64,000 bases of DNA from Bacteroidota bacterium (GCA_023387965.1 JAEWHE010000050.1:109190-173189); one strand, 5' to 3'. Positions 16,819-25,241 are shown, counted from the stretch's first letter. The notes: generated by a model from the sequence alone, not told the origin. Translations and numbers: made by a program.

Positions 16819-17951
16819 TGACTCAAACTACTACAAAACTCAACACAATAGAAGAAGCAATTGAAGATATCCGTCAAGGAAAAATAATCATTGTGGTGGA
16901 TGATGAAGACCGTGAAAATGAAGGCGATTTTATTGCTGCCGCAGAAATGGTGACGCCAGAAATGATTAATTTTATGGCCACTCATGGACGTGGATTGATT
17001 TGTGCACCTTTGACAGAAAAACGATGCAAAGAATTAAATTTGCATCCCATGGTTACCAATAATACTGTGTTACACCAAACTGCTTTCACGGTTTCTGTAG
17101 ATTTAATTGGGCATGGTTGTACCACCGGAATTTCTGCTTATGACAGAGCCAAAACCATAGAATTTTTAGTAAAAGAAGATACCAAACCAGAAGATTTAGG
17201 ACGTCCCGGACATATTTTTCCATTAATTGCAAAGCAAGGAGGCGTTTTAAGAAGAACCGGACACACGGAAGCTGCAGTAGATTTTGCGCGTTTGGCAGGT
17301 TTACAACCCGCGGGAATTTTGGTAGAAATTTTAAACGAAGACGGTTCTATGGCGAGATTGCCACAGTTAATGGAAGTTGCGAAAAAATTTGACCTTAAAA
17401 TCGTTTCCATCGAAGATTTAGTAGCGTATCGAATGCAGCACGATTCTTTAATTCAGAAAAAAGAAGATTTTGAAATCGAAACCAGATTTGGCAAATTCCG
17501 TTTAAGAGCTTACCTTCAAATAACCAACAAGCAAGTTCATTTGGCGTTAACAAAAGGAAGCTGGAATTCAGGCGATGCTGTTTTAACTAGGATTAATTCT
17601 GTTCAGGTAACTAATGATATTTTAGATGCTTTAAGCGGAAATGCTTCGGAAAAATTGGAATTGATGTTCAATAAAATTAATGAAGAAGGAAAAGGAGCTA
17701 TACTTTTCATCAACCAAGAAATGCCTTCGGCTGAACTTTTAGGAAGAATTTCTGAACTAAAAGCGCTTCAAGACAAGGGAATTTTTAAAACGCCACAAGT
17801 AAAGATGGACAACAAAGATTTTGGGATTGGAGCACAAATTTTGCATGATATAGATGTGAGTAAAATCAGGTTGATGTCAAATTCACAGCAAACAAAACGC
17901 GTGGGAATGATAGGTTACGGATTAGAAATCACAGATTATGTAAATTTTTAA
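16818..17951 (+). CDS. ribB: 3,4-dihydroxy-2-butanone-4-phosphate synthase with degenerate GTP cyclohydrolase II-like domain
   Basis: 377 residues. Residues 1-205 form an intact DHBP synthase: DDEDRENEGDF (28-38), the HTEA-type motif, and RTGHTEAAVD segment. It makes the four-carbon riboflavin precursor from ribulose 5-phosphate. Residues ~213-377 occupy the place of RibA but are short and lack the zinc-binding cysteines (the expected C-x-SE-C-L-TGD-x-FGS-x-RCDC region reads ALTKGSWNSGDAVLTRINSV). GTP cyclohydrolase activity is therefore unlikely. Such degenerate RibBA proteins are known in bacteria. It is the last gene of the backbone cluster. Confidence 0.93.
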   Translation: MTQTTTKLNTIEEAIEDIRQGKIIIVVDDEDRENEGDFIAAAEMVTPEMINFMATHGRGLICAPLTEKRCKELNLHPMVTNNTVLHQTAFTVSVDLIGHGCTTGISAYDRAKTIEFLVKEDTKPEDLGRPGHIFPLIAKQGGVLRRTGHTEAAVDFARLAGLQPAGILVEILNEDGSMARLPQLMEVAKKFDLKIVSIEDLVAYRMQHDSLIQKKEDFEIETRFGKFRLRAYLQITNKQVHLALTKGSWNSGDAVLTRINSVQVTNDILDALSGNASEKLELMFNKINEEGKGAILFINQEMPSAELLGRISELKALQDKGIFKTPQVKMDNKDFGIGAQILHDIDVSKIRLMSNSQQTKRVGMIGYGLEITDYVNF

Positions 17952-18037
17952 TCAAAAAAAATGATTGGTAAATCGTAGATAATGAAAGGCTTACCAAATG
18001 AGGAGAAAAATACTTTGATATTTAGTAAAAAAATATT

Positions 18038-18066
18038 TTGAAACTCGAAAAACCTTACTATATTTG
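18038..18066 (+). promoter_or_regulatory. Predicted promoter of tRNA-Ser
   Basis: TTG (18038-18040), 18 bases, TATATTTG (18059-18066), a perfect TAnnTTTG match, 33 bases before the tRNA 5' end. Confidence 0.65.
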
Positions 18067-18099
18067 CACTCGCAATCAGCAAATGATTGCAGACATATT

Positions 18100-18187
18100 G
18101 GAGAAATGGCAGAGTGGTCGATTGCGGCAGTCTTGAAAACTGTTGACTGTAACAGGTCCGGGGGTTCGAATCCCTCTTTCTCCGCCA
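18100..18187 (+). tRNA. tRNA-Ser (anticodon TGA)
   Basis: Acceptor GGAGAAA (18100-18106) pairs with TTTCTCC (18177-18183), then G and an encoded CCA. The anticodon loop CTTGAAA holds TGA at 18134-18136. The long variable arm (GTTGACTGTAACAGGTCC region) is typical of class II tRNA-Ser, and the T-loop GGTTCGAATCC is intact. An integrase gene follows 425 bases later, so the 3' end is a likely attachment site for the element. Confidence 0.97.
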
Positions 18188-18219
18188 CCTAGAGTTTTTT
18201 ATTGAAATTCTAAAGAGCA

Positions 18220-18254
18220 AAAACCTTTGAATACTTTCGGTATTTAAAGGTTTT
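18220..18254 (+). terminator. Terminator after tRNA-Ser
   Basis: AAAACCTTTGAATAC (18220-18234), loop TTTCG, GTATTTAAAGGTTTT (18240-18254) with one G-T pair, followed by TTT. A good rho-independent terminator for the tRNA. Confidence 0.8.
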
Positions 18255-18473
18255 TTTATTTATTGTCAATTGAAATACTGTGTGTATTTACTGTTTATCT
18301 AGCTTTAAGTCAGTCATAGCAAGGGGTGGTGAAAGATTTAGTGAAATTTATGATAGCATTACGATGATTTTATCAACAAATAATGATTGAAATTTTTTAT
18401 GTGAAATCTTCAAAATGATGCTAAATTGTAAGTCAAACCACATATCCTGTATCAAAGCACAGTTACCCTATTG

Positions 18474-18518
18474 GTGTACCTAATTGAAAATTTCATTTTT
18501 TTTTGGAATTAGGTACAC
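18474..18518. promoter_or_regulatory. Inverted repeat upstream of integrase
   Basis: GTGTACCTAATT (18474-18485) and AATTAGGTACAC (18507-18518) are perfect 12-bp arms separated by 21 A/T-rich bases. It may be an integrase/excisionase arm site or an operator. A related ATTAGGT/ACCTAAT palindrome occurs at 43461-43476. The rest of 18255-18611 holds no gene. Confidence 0.55.
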
Positions 18519-18528
18519 TAAAAGTTAA

Positions 18529-18545
18529 GAATTCCCTGGGAATTC
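18529..18545. promoter_or_regulatory. 17-bp palindrome upstream of integrase
   Basis: GAATTCCC T GGGAATTC, perfect 8-bp arms around one base, 66 bases before the integrase ATG. A plausible operator controlling the integrase. Confidence 0.5.
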
Positions 18546-18611
18546 CTTGCCAGATAAGGGATCCTGAAAATATTTTGGGTTAATTAGAAATTAATTTAAA
18601 ATATTTGAAAT

Positions 18612-19835
18612 ATGCTAAAAGTAATCTTTTACATTAAGTCTCAGAAAACTGATGTAGCTGGCTTAGCGCCTATCTTTGCAAAAATTTCGTATAGAAATGA
18701 ATCGGTTACAATGTCCACGGGTAAATCGATCGATCCTGAGCGTTGGAAGTTGACCAATAATTTGAGAACAGTGCTTAAAATTGAACGAGAAAAAGTCATA
18801 AAAGAAGCACTTGATTCTTTAAAGTTGTCCATCGAGAAAAAGTTTAATGAGATCTTAAAACATGAGGACCAGTTTAGTTTGAAATTTTTGAAAAGTGAAA
18901 TTCAAGGCAAAACTGAAAATGTTTCGGACAGGGTAACCATCATGGAGGTGATGGATATTCATTATGAGTTTTTTAAAAAGAAAGTTGAATCTGGTGAAAG
19001 AGCAAAAGCATCACTTCAGAAATACGCACGAGCAAAAACCCTTCTTTTAAATTTTATTCGTAAAAATTCCTATGGCGATATTCTAACTGAAAATATCAAC
19101 AGTGCTTTTGTTTTTAAGCTTGAAGAGTACTTAAAATATGAAAGTTGTTACAAGGGTCGCAAAGGAATACAAAACAATTCTACAGTAAAATACATGAGAG
19201 TCTATAAAACTGCCTGTATTTATTGTATCAAAATGGGCGTGATTGATAAAAATCCATTTATTGTTTATGATGGAAAAATTAAGACTCTGGAGGCAGTATT
19301 TTTAACTCAAATCGAACTAACAAATTTGGAAGAAAAATTGCTTAGTAATCTTCGTTTGCAAAGGGTAAGAGATATTTTCTTGTTTAGTTGCTACACAGGT
19401 TATGCACCAATTGACGCTTGCAAATTGACCAATGAGAATTTGTTTGAGGATGGTAAACAAAATGTTTGGGTCTTAGCCAATAGAACTAAAACCAAAATTA
19501 AATCTAACGTCCCACTTTTGCCACCGGCTTTAAAAATTATTAAAAATTATGAAGGGATGCAAGAAGGGCTTCTCCCTAAGATATCTAATCAGAAGATGAA
19601 TTCTTATCTTAAAGAATTAGCTGATATCTGCAACATCAATAAAAAGCTTACATGGTATGTTGCCAGACATACATTCGCCACCACAATCGCTCTCGCTAAT
19701 GGGGTAAGAATTGAGAACTTATCTGCTATGATGGGACACACCAATATCAAACAAACACAACATTATGCAAAGGTTTTAGATTCAAGCATTATGTTGGATA
19801 TGGAGAGGTTAAAGGAAAAATTTTCTAAGGAATAA
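18612..19835 (+). CDS. Tyrosine recombinase / integrase of the element
   Basis: 407 residues. An N-terminal arm-binding domain (LKVIFYIKSQKTDVAGLAPIFAKISYRN), a SAM-like core-binding domain (~105-205) and a C-terminal catalytic domain. The catalytic ARHTFAT (Arg ~353), MMGHTN and nucleophile HYAKV (Tyr ~385) are present. The first Arg of the family is absent: the box reads YTGYAPIDACKL, as in many Bacteroidetes recombinases of the IntDOT type, and the HxxR His is Tyr (YVARH). It lies downstream of tRNA-Ser and reads away from it, so it likely integrates the element at that tRNA. Confidence 0.93.
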   Translation: MLKVIFYIKSQKTDVAGLAPIFAKISYRNESVTMSTGKSIDPERWKLTNNLRTVLKIEREKVIKEALDSLKLSIEKKFNEILKHEDQFSLKFLKSEIQGKTENVSDRVTIMEVMDIHYEFFKKKVESGERAKASLQKYARAKTLLLNFIRKNSYGDILTENINSAFVFKLEEYLKYESCYKGRKGIQNNSTVKYMRVYKTACIYCIKMGVIDKNPFIVYDGKIKTLEAVFLTQIELTNLEEKLLSNLRLQRVRDIFLFSCYTGYAPIDACKLTNENLFEDGKQNVWVLANRTKTKIKSNVPLLPPALKIIKNYEGMQEGLLPKISNQKMNSYLKELADICNINKKLTWYVARHTFATTIALANGVRIENLSAMMGHTNIKQTQHYAKVLDSSIMLDMERLKEKFSKE

Positions 19836-19880
19836 AAAATTGCCCTAAAAATATATAATTAATTTAGGGCAATTTAGTAG

Positions 19881-20168
19881 TTAAAGACTATTCTGATTCA
19901 ATATCGAATCAATTTTTGCACTTTCATACAAAAAGACGTCCCCTAATTTTGTATACGGTAGAATTCCTTTTTGCCGATATTTTATAATGGTATTGTTTGA
20001 TAACTTAAAAATTTTCTTTAAGTCTTCATTTCTGTAAAAAGCTGCTTTCTTTCCAGACGTCTGGAGTTTAATCCCTAACTCAATTTTTTCAAGTTTTTGA
20101 TGCAAAGGTTCTAATAGAGTACCAAGAATCTTGAAAAGCTCAGCTTTTTCTGTTTTAGTGATATTCAT
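19881..20168 (-). CDS. Helix-turn-helix protein, excisionase-like
   Basis: 95 residues. The second half, FYRNEDLKKIFKLSNNTIIKYRQKGILPYTKLGDVFLYE, is a MerR-like winged HTH of the HTH_17/Xis kind, preceded by a coiled segment (ILGTLLEPLHQKLEKIELGI). Proteins of this type next to Bacteroidetes integrases act as excision factors or regulators. It is convergent with the integrase, with 45 bases between the stops, and follows the next ORF by 12 bases in one transcription unit. Confidence 0.8.
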   Translation of the reverse strand: MNITKTEKAELFKILGTLLEPLHQKLEKIELGIKLQTSGKKAAFYRNEDLKKIFKLSNNTIIKYRQKGILPYTKLGDVFLYESAKIDSILNQNSL

Positions 20169-20180
20169 AATTTAATTAAT

Positions 20181-20597
20181 TTAATAGCTCAGCCGCTCGC
20201 GACGATTATTTAAAACTTGTATCATCTGATCTATGAATTTTAGATGTCGGCTACGATAAGTAAAACCTTTCGCTTCTGAAAATTGTTTACTAATCTGGTC
20301 AATAGGGGTCTGAAATTTTTGATTTCCTGAAAAGGTTAAATTGTTTATCATAAATTTTTGAAATTTGGATCTATTCTTAATCTGGTCAAAATCGTCAAAA
20401 TACAATATTGATTCATCCATTAAAATATAAAATAATTGAGCCAAATCGCTTTTATTTAGAGTTGACTTACACTTTTCATTTTCTTTAGTCACCTCTTTCG
20501 AAAGTGATAAACTGCTTATCACAGCTTCTATCTCTTCAACCTTTTTTGCAAGTGAATCAACTTCACTAACTAGTCTCTTAGACAAATGATGTTTCAT
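20181..20597 (-). CDS. Hypothetical protein next to the integrase module
   Basis: 138 residues without signal peptide or membrane helix. Residues ~10-40 look like a coiled coil (SEVDSLAKKVEEIEAVISSL). The rest, LNKSDLAQLFYILMDESILYFDDFDQIKNRS and then FQKFMINNLTFSG, resembles the C-terminal portion found in RteC-like and other element-encoded regulators, but I cannot assign it firmly. It sits just upstream of the excisionase-like gene and downstream of traN, all on the minus strand. Function unknown. Confidence 0.6.
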   Translation of the reverse strand: MKHHLSKRLVSEVDSLAKKVEEIEAVISSLSLSKEVTKENEKCKSTLNKSDLAQLFYILMDESILYFDDFDQIKNRSKFQKFMINNLTFSGNQKFQTPIDQISKQFSEAKGFTYRSRHLKFIDQMIQVLNNRRERLSY

Positions 20598-20635
20598 TAG
20601 TTGAAATGTTAAAAAGGATTACTCAAATTTTTGTA

Positions 20636-21508
20636 TCAAATTACAATTAGTTTAGCCTTTAATAAATCGGAACTTTTCACCTTTAGCGTCAAGGATCGAC
20701 CGGAATTTTTTTCGAAAATTTCAATGAGCAACATTTTGTCTTTTTCGATTGCAAACTGATTTAAGAGAAAAACGTTTCGTTGGGTTTTGTTACCTGGTGT
20801 CTCTGAAACAGGTTTGAAAGTTCGAATGACTGGAAGAATGCGAGTCTGTATAGCGGTTCGCTTGACGCTCCTTTTGTCAACAATTTTAAAGTTCACATAC
20901 TCAATCTGAAAAGATACATTTGATGAGTTCGTTATTTGAGTATGAAAGTAGAATTTTCCACCGTTTATAAAAATTCCCTTTAGAGAAAAATCTAGACTTG
21001 AATTTTTAGTTTTTATACGTCTGATAATTTGTTTATCCTGTATATAGATGTTTTCAAAAACCGAATGGACTGAACTAGGTAAATCCAGTCCTAATTCTTT
21101 TATAAAAATACTCTTCAAATCTTTGCTATCATTCGTTTTAAGTCTTAGGTCATAACTCAATGTAATAGGGTGTGAGTTGTAAATGACGTCAAAGCTATAA
21201 AATCTTCCATCTGCAGTAATTACCGAGAAATTAGTTTCGGGTTTAAAGTCCATTACGGATGCCTTTATTCGCAGAACATTTTCCGCGTCCTCAACTTTGC
21301 CAGCGATTAAATTCTCGCTGCCTAAATCCACGTACACTATTCTTGAGGGAAAAATCAAATGCGAAGTTTTATCAAATGTAACTTCCATTTGATATGATTC
21401 AATTTTTTGCAACATAGGGAGAGTTGCTGTACTGTTTTGCGCACAAAGGCAAATTGAATGTCCTAAGATAAAAAATAGTGCTAATAATGTTTTAAATATA
21501 TTTTTCAT
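20636..21508 (-). CDS. traN: Conjugative transposon protein TraN (DUF4138)
   Basis: 290 residues with a signal peptide (MKNIFKTLLALFFILGHSICLCAQ). The mature part is beta-rich: FDKTSHLIFPSRIVYVDLGSEN (~44-65) is the typical TraN segment, followed by KVEDAENVLRIKA and an NFSVITADGRFYSFDVIY stretch. TraN is the VirB9-like outer-membrane-associated component of the Bacteroidetes type IV conjugation channel. It is the last recognisable tra gene here; the traO, traP and traQ genes that often follow were not seen. Confidence 0.92.
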   Translation of the reverse strand: MKNIFKTLLALFFILGHSICLCAQNSTATLPMLQKIESYQMEVTFDKTSHLIFPSRIVYVDLGSENLIAGKVEDAENVLRIKASVMDFKPETNFSVITADGRFYSFDVIYNSHPITLSYDLRLKTNDSKDLKSIFIKELGLDLPSSVHSVFENIYIQDKQIIRRIKTKNSSLDFSLKGIFINGGKFYFHTQITNSSNVSFQIEYVNFKIVDKRSVKRTAIQTRILPVIRTFKPVSETPGNKTQRNVFLLNQFAIEKDKMLLIEIFEKNSGRSLTLKVKSSDLLKAKLIVI

Positions 21509-21528
21509 GATTGCAATTGAATTAGATT

Positions 21529-22860
21529 TTATAATTTTTGTTTTAGGATTAGAAAGACTTGGTGTCCCGCTTTTAATCTAAACTTTGGAACGCGCACCTT
21601 CCTTGCAAAATGCCCAGAGATTCCTTGCAATAATCCACGGCTTAAATCTGCAGCTACTTGTTGTTTCGCGTTCTGGGTTAACATTATACTTGTTCCGCCA
21701 GTTTGGCTCATGTTACCAGCAATTTCTTTCATAGCCATAAATTCCGAGGAATAAGGGACATACAATCCCTGCTGTCCGTCAAGATCGTAGATATTGATTT
21801 CAACCGGCAAAAAATTGCCTTTAATCTCTATTGCCTTAATTTTTAACTGTAAGCGACCATTCTGAAATCTGCAACCAGCCGTTAAGATGGTACCTTTCGG
21901 GACAAGTTGCTTTGATATCATTAAACTTTCAGATAAACGTAATTGAACAAAGGATTCACCAACAATTGTTTGGGACTCCAATACAGTGGCCCTGATGCTA
22001 TTTCCAGGTAATGAAACTTGCGCTATCTTTCCGAGGTCGTGAAATTCATAATTTCTTTTTGGAACTAAATAATCCCAAAATTCCTCGGTTTGGACCTTTT
22101 GGTTCAACATTGACACTGTGTTTTTGGTCAAAGTTGCAACCCTATTTAAATTGTCAATTTCATTACTATCAGTGTTATTTTTCCTTGCCGTGTTTGTTGT
22201 AGAATCATGAGTGTTAAAGTTACCTTGGGGAAGATATTTTGCTGCCATTTGGTAGGATTTCTCCATTAATGCCAACTGATCATCTACAGTGGTAGGGCGT
22301 GGAATTTCTTTTTCTGCCAACTTATCTTTCATCTGTTCTATCTCACGGCGCAATGCGATTGTTTCCGTATTCTCATTTTTATAAAATGAGCCTAGTACGC
22401 TTTGAGTATTTCTGTAGCTGTCCAACGCACTATTTCTAGTATTCTCGCGATTATTCCCCAAGGAATTTTGCTCTGCGTCTTGTGAAATTTTGATTGAGAC
22501 TTGCGTACTGTCAGTGTTCCAATAGTCGGAAAGCGTTGTCAAAGCATTTCTTTCCTCTTGGTTTTTGTGCTCGAGCATTTCCATCTCATATGCCTTTTGT
22601 TTATCCGACTGCATCCCAGCTTCAGTAGCCTGAGGAACAGCATCGTTCAATCCAAGTTTATTTACTTCTTCTACCTCTTTCGATGGATTGAATATGAGGT
22701 ACATACAACCTAGGAAAACAATACCCATCAAGCCGAATATAAGGGGCTTTCTAAGCTTCTGTAATTTGGTATGTGTCATCTGGGTTTTTACACCGGCTAT
22801 TTCCTGCGAATCACCATCGGTAATCCGTATTGCCGGTTTTTTATTTTCAATTTCGTTCAT
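21529..22860 (-). CDS. traM: Conjugative transposon protein TraM
   Basis: 443 residues. A short cytoplasmic N-terminus is followed by one membrane helix (~38-57, LIFGLMGIVFLGCMYLIF), a long polar linker with coiled character (IALRREIEQMKDKLAEK) and a C-terminal VirB10/TrbI-like domain (LVPKGTILTAGCRF, then a glycine-rich segment and FRLKAGHQVFLILKQKL at the end). It spans the periplasm and links inner and outer membrane parts of the transfer channel. The gene is separated by 20 bases from traN and by 30 from the traL-like gene, as expected in the tra operon. Confidence 0.93.
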   Translation of the reverse strand: MNEIENKKPAIRITDGDSQEIAGVKTQMTHTKLQKLRKPLIFGLMGIVFLGCMYLIFNPSKEVEEVNKLGLNDAVPQATEAGMQSDKQKAYEMEMLEHKNQEERNALTTLSDYWNTDSTQVSIKISQDAEQNSLGNNRENTRNSALDSYRNTQSVLGSFYKNENTETIALRREIEQMKDKLAEKEIPRPTTVDDQLALMEKSYQMAAKYLPQGNFNTHDSTTNTARKNNTDSNEIDNLNRVATLTKNTVSMLNQKVQTEEFWDYLVPKRNYEFHDLGKIAQVSLPGNSIRATVLESQTIVGESFVQLRLSESLMISKQLVPKGTILTAGCRFQNGRLQLKIKAIEIKGNFLPVEINIYDLDGQQGLYVPYSSEFMAMKEIAGNMSQTGGTSIMLTQNAKQQVAADLSRGLLQGISGHFARKVRVPKFRLKAGHQVFLILKQKL

Positions 22861-22890
22861 GATTTTTTAGTTTTTAGAATTAGTGTTTTC

Positions 22891-23127
22891 TTACGGTTTT
22901 TCCGAATGTTTTTTTGTACTAGTGACCGGATTTTCAATATGTCCTATTTTGATTCTGTTATCACGCTTGGTATCGTAGCACACCTTACAAATCACCGCCA
23001 CGGTAAGCACCAGATATCCTGCAAAAAAATAAACAATGTATTTTCGCTGTTTGCTTATCGGAATATCTTGCCAACGGCTGTCCAATTGGTTAAGGTACTT
23101 CTCTATATTTATTCTCGGTTTTTCCAT
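22891..23127 (-). CDS. Small membrane protein in the TraL position
   Basis: 78 residues with one membrane helix (~28-48, YIVYFFAGYLVLTVAVICKVCY) and charged tails. Its place between traK and traM is that of TraL in Bacteroidetes conjugative transposons, where a small single-helix protein is also found, sometimes labelled nitrogen regulatory IIA protein. It probably belongs to the transfer machinery at the inner membrane. The identification rests on position, size and topology. Confidence 0.72.
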   Translation of the reverse strand: MEKPRINIEKYLNQLDSRWQDIPISKQRKYIVYFFAGYLVLTVAVICKVCYDTKRDNRIKIGHIENPVTSTKKHSEKP

Positions 23128-23146
23128 TTACTTTAGAGATTATGGT

Positions 23147-23587
23147 CTAACGCATTCTGAACCGGCTATTTCGGTTAGATAATTTTTCTACCGGTTTCTC
23201 GGACACTTTTGCAATCGCTTGGGCTAGAGTAGGAAGTGATTCTGAAGTAAGGTTTGTGAGCTTACACTGCTTCAATAATGCTCCATTTTGGTCAGTTCTC
23301 CTAATATACATTTGCGTTTGCTGTAAATCGAAATTGCCGTTTTCGTACTTTACCCACATATTACACTCGGTGCGGGGCATGTCTTCGCCATTCCATTCCA
23401 GGTAGGTAGATAAATGGAGGTGGTCGCCTGACAATGGAGCATCTTTGCCCTCATTCCATGCGTCCAGAAATTCCCTGATGCTGTCCTCCAGTATTCCTGC
23501 ATAGGAACTTTCAACATGGAAATAGCCATCATATCCTTTTTCCGTCATAGTTTTCATGAAAGTGTCTCTGTCAAGTAATTGTTTCAT
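23147..23587 (-). CDS. Hypothetical protein inserted between traK and traL
   Basis: 146 residues, acidic and soluble, without signal peptide or membrane helix. Distinct segments are RDTFMKTMTEKGYDGYFHVE, AWNEGKDAPLSGDHLHLSTY and MPRTECNMWVKYENGNFDLQ. It is not one of the standard tra products that I know, but it is in the same orientation, with 10-20 base gaps on each side, so it is co-transcribed with the tra operon. Function unknown; a regulatory or accessory role in transfer is a guess. Confidence 0.7.
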   Translation of the reverse strand: MKQLLDRDTFMKTMTEKGYDGYFHVESSYAGILEDSIREFLDAWNEGKDAPLSGDHLHLSTYLEWNGEDMPRTECNMWVKYENGNFDLQQTQMYIRRTDQNGALLKQCKLTNLTSESLPTLAQAIAKVSEKPVEKLSNRNSRFRMR

Positions 23588-23597
23588 AATTTTCGTT

Positions 23598-24221
23598 TTA
23601 GCGTTGAATTACTTCAATATCCCTATTTTCAATCACCGCAAACTTTTCGATATTAAAACCTTGCGGATTGTAGTCCGAACGTACCGAGTTTACCAAGTAG
23701 CAAGAAGTGATGAGATTACGTCGGGTAACATTGCTTGAGCGGATGATAAACTGTTTGGCATACGTTTGAACTGAATAAGGGTGTCTGTCGAAATTGCAAA
23801 CAACACTGTCCACCTCGATACGTTGCTGTATGTTTCCGGAAATGATCCGGTTGTAATAACCCTTTTCAGAGAGATCTTTATAGTAATTAAAAGCGCTTTT
23901 GTCGGCAAGGTTGAACGCTCGCTTCATATTACTTTCGATAGCATACTTGTCTGGTGCAAGGGTAAAAAACAATTCGTGAAATCTCCTAACGTGTTCCCTT
24001 GCTTCGACAGGGCGATTAATGGTCGCATCTTGCGATAAAGCAAGCATCAGCGATTTGCCGTTGTCTAAGATGTAGATTTTATGCCTTTGGTCTTCGGCAA
24101 AACGGTAGGACTGCCATAGGGCGTATCCAACAATGCTGATGCATAAAACCGCAAACACTATGGCATACATTCTGATTTGCCTAAAACTGTTTTCTATATT
24201 TCTAAGTGTCTTGAATTCCAT
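23598..24221 (-). CDS. traK: Conjugative transposon protein TraK
   Basis: 207 residues starting MEFKTLRNIENSFRQIRMY, the standard TraK N-terminus, so the ATG at 24221 is chosen over the longer ORF (24299). One membrane helix at ~21-40 (IVFAVLCISIVGYALWQ) anchors a periplasmic domain with DNGKSLMLALSQDATINRP (~53-71) and HVRRFHELFFTLAPD. TraK is a VirB8-like inner-membrane component of the conjugation channel. It lies directly downstream of traJ. Confidence 0.92.
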   Translation of the reverse strand: MEFKTLRNIENSFRQIRMYAIVFAVLCISIVGYALWQSYRFAEDQRHKIYILDNGKSLMLALSQDATINRPVEAREHVRRFHELFFTLAPDKYAIESNMKRAFNLADKSAFNYYKDLSEKGYYNRIISGNIQQRIEVDSVVCNFDRHPYSVQTYAKQFIIRSSNVTRRNLITSCYLVNSVRSDYNPQGFNIEKFAVIENRDIEVIQR

Positions 24222-24249
24222 TTTTTCTAATATTTGATTTTCTTGAATA

Positions 24250-25239
24250 TTACAATAATTTGCCTCCGATAGTGCCAACTGTTGCTCTCGCTCCGGCATT
24301 TACTAGACTTCCAGCTTTCATTGCAGTCTGGTTAACATTCCGCGTAAAGTTCCCTGCGCCACCTGCCTGAATAATCCATCCTGTGACCGTTGGTATTGTA
24401 AAATAACCGACGATCCCAATAATCATAAATATGATATAGACCGTGTTGCTGGTATCTGGAATGAACGTCGGATCAGAAAGCCTTTCGATATCTCTTTCGA
24501 GTATTAGCGACTGTATTCTTGCAAGCATCGAGCTGAACAGGTCAGAAACCGGAAGCCATAGGTACACACTTATGTACCTGGTAAACCATTGGCTCAGGGT
24601 AGACTGAAATCCATCCCATACTGAAATCGCAAAAGCAATCGGTCCGAGAATTGACAGAACAATTAGAAAGAACGTACGGATTGTATCGATCACCAATGCA
24701 GCTGCCTGAAACATCACCTCAAGTAAATTGCGAAACCAATCTTTCATCGCTTTCTCAACTTGATAAGCTGTTCTGTCCATATACATTCCCGCCATGGTTC
24801 CAATGTCAGAAGGCGACCAGCCTAATTCATCCAATTGCCTATCGAAATCCTCATCCGAAACCATAAAGGCAGTTTCAGGGTTTCTTACCATTGCTTCATA
24901 TTCTAATCTATCCTTCTGCTCTTGTAATACATGTAAATCGACGACTTGGTCTTCGAGAATATTATGAGTTCCAGTTACCACAGGACTAAGCACAGCATTA
25001 ATGGTTCCCAGTACGATTGTAGGAAAGAACATGATGCATATCCCTAGCGCAAAGGGTCTAAGTAGCGGAAATATGTCGATAGGCTCAGCACGGCTTAACG
25101 CCTGCCAAACTTTTAATGCGATGTAAAAAAGCGCGCCTAATCCTGCCAAGCCTTTTGCTACTGCTGCCATATCAGCTGCGAGTGGCATCATATCATCATA
25201 AAGTGAGCGCAAAACCTCGTGAAGATTGTTCCATTCCAT
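24250..25239 (-). CDS. traJ: Conjugative transposon protein TraJ
   Basis: 329 residues with about six hydrophobic segments (AAVAKGLAGLGALFYIALKVW, FALGICIMFFPTIVLGTI, TFFLIVLSILGPIAFAISV, YIIFMIIGIVGYFTIPTV). TraJ is the VirB6/TrbL-like polytopic inner-membrane channel protein. DIFPLLRPFALG and ISVYLWLPVSDLFSSML are characteristic. The ATG at 25239 is used; an upstream TTG at 25248 would overlap traI. It follows the traI stop after two bases, indicating tight co-translation. Confidence 0.93.
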   Translation of the reverse strand: MEWNNLHEVLRSLYDDMMPLAADMAAVAKGLAGLGALFYIALKVWQALSRAEPIDIFPLLRPFALGICIMFFPTIVLGTINAVLSPVVTGTHNILEDQVVDLHVLQEQKDRLEYEAMVRNPETAFMVSDEDFDRQLDELGWSPSDIGTMAGMYMDRTAYQVEKAMKDWFRNLLEVMFQAAALVIDTIRTFFLIVLSILGPIAFAISVWDGFQSTLSQWFTRYISVYLWLPVSDLFSSMLARIQSLILERDIERLSDPTFIPDTSNTVYIIFMIIGIVGYFTIPTVTGWIIQAGGAGNFTRNVNQTAMKAGSLVNAGARATVGTIGGKLL

Positions 25240-25241
25240 AA

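Noticed and set aside
17948..18220. 90-codon ORF antisense to tRNA-Ser
   Set aside because: It covers the tRNA on the opposite strand, and its composition follows from the tRNA sequence.
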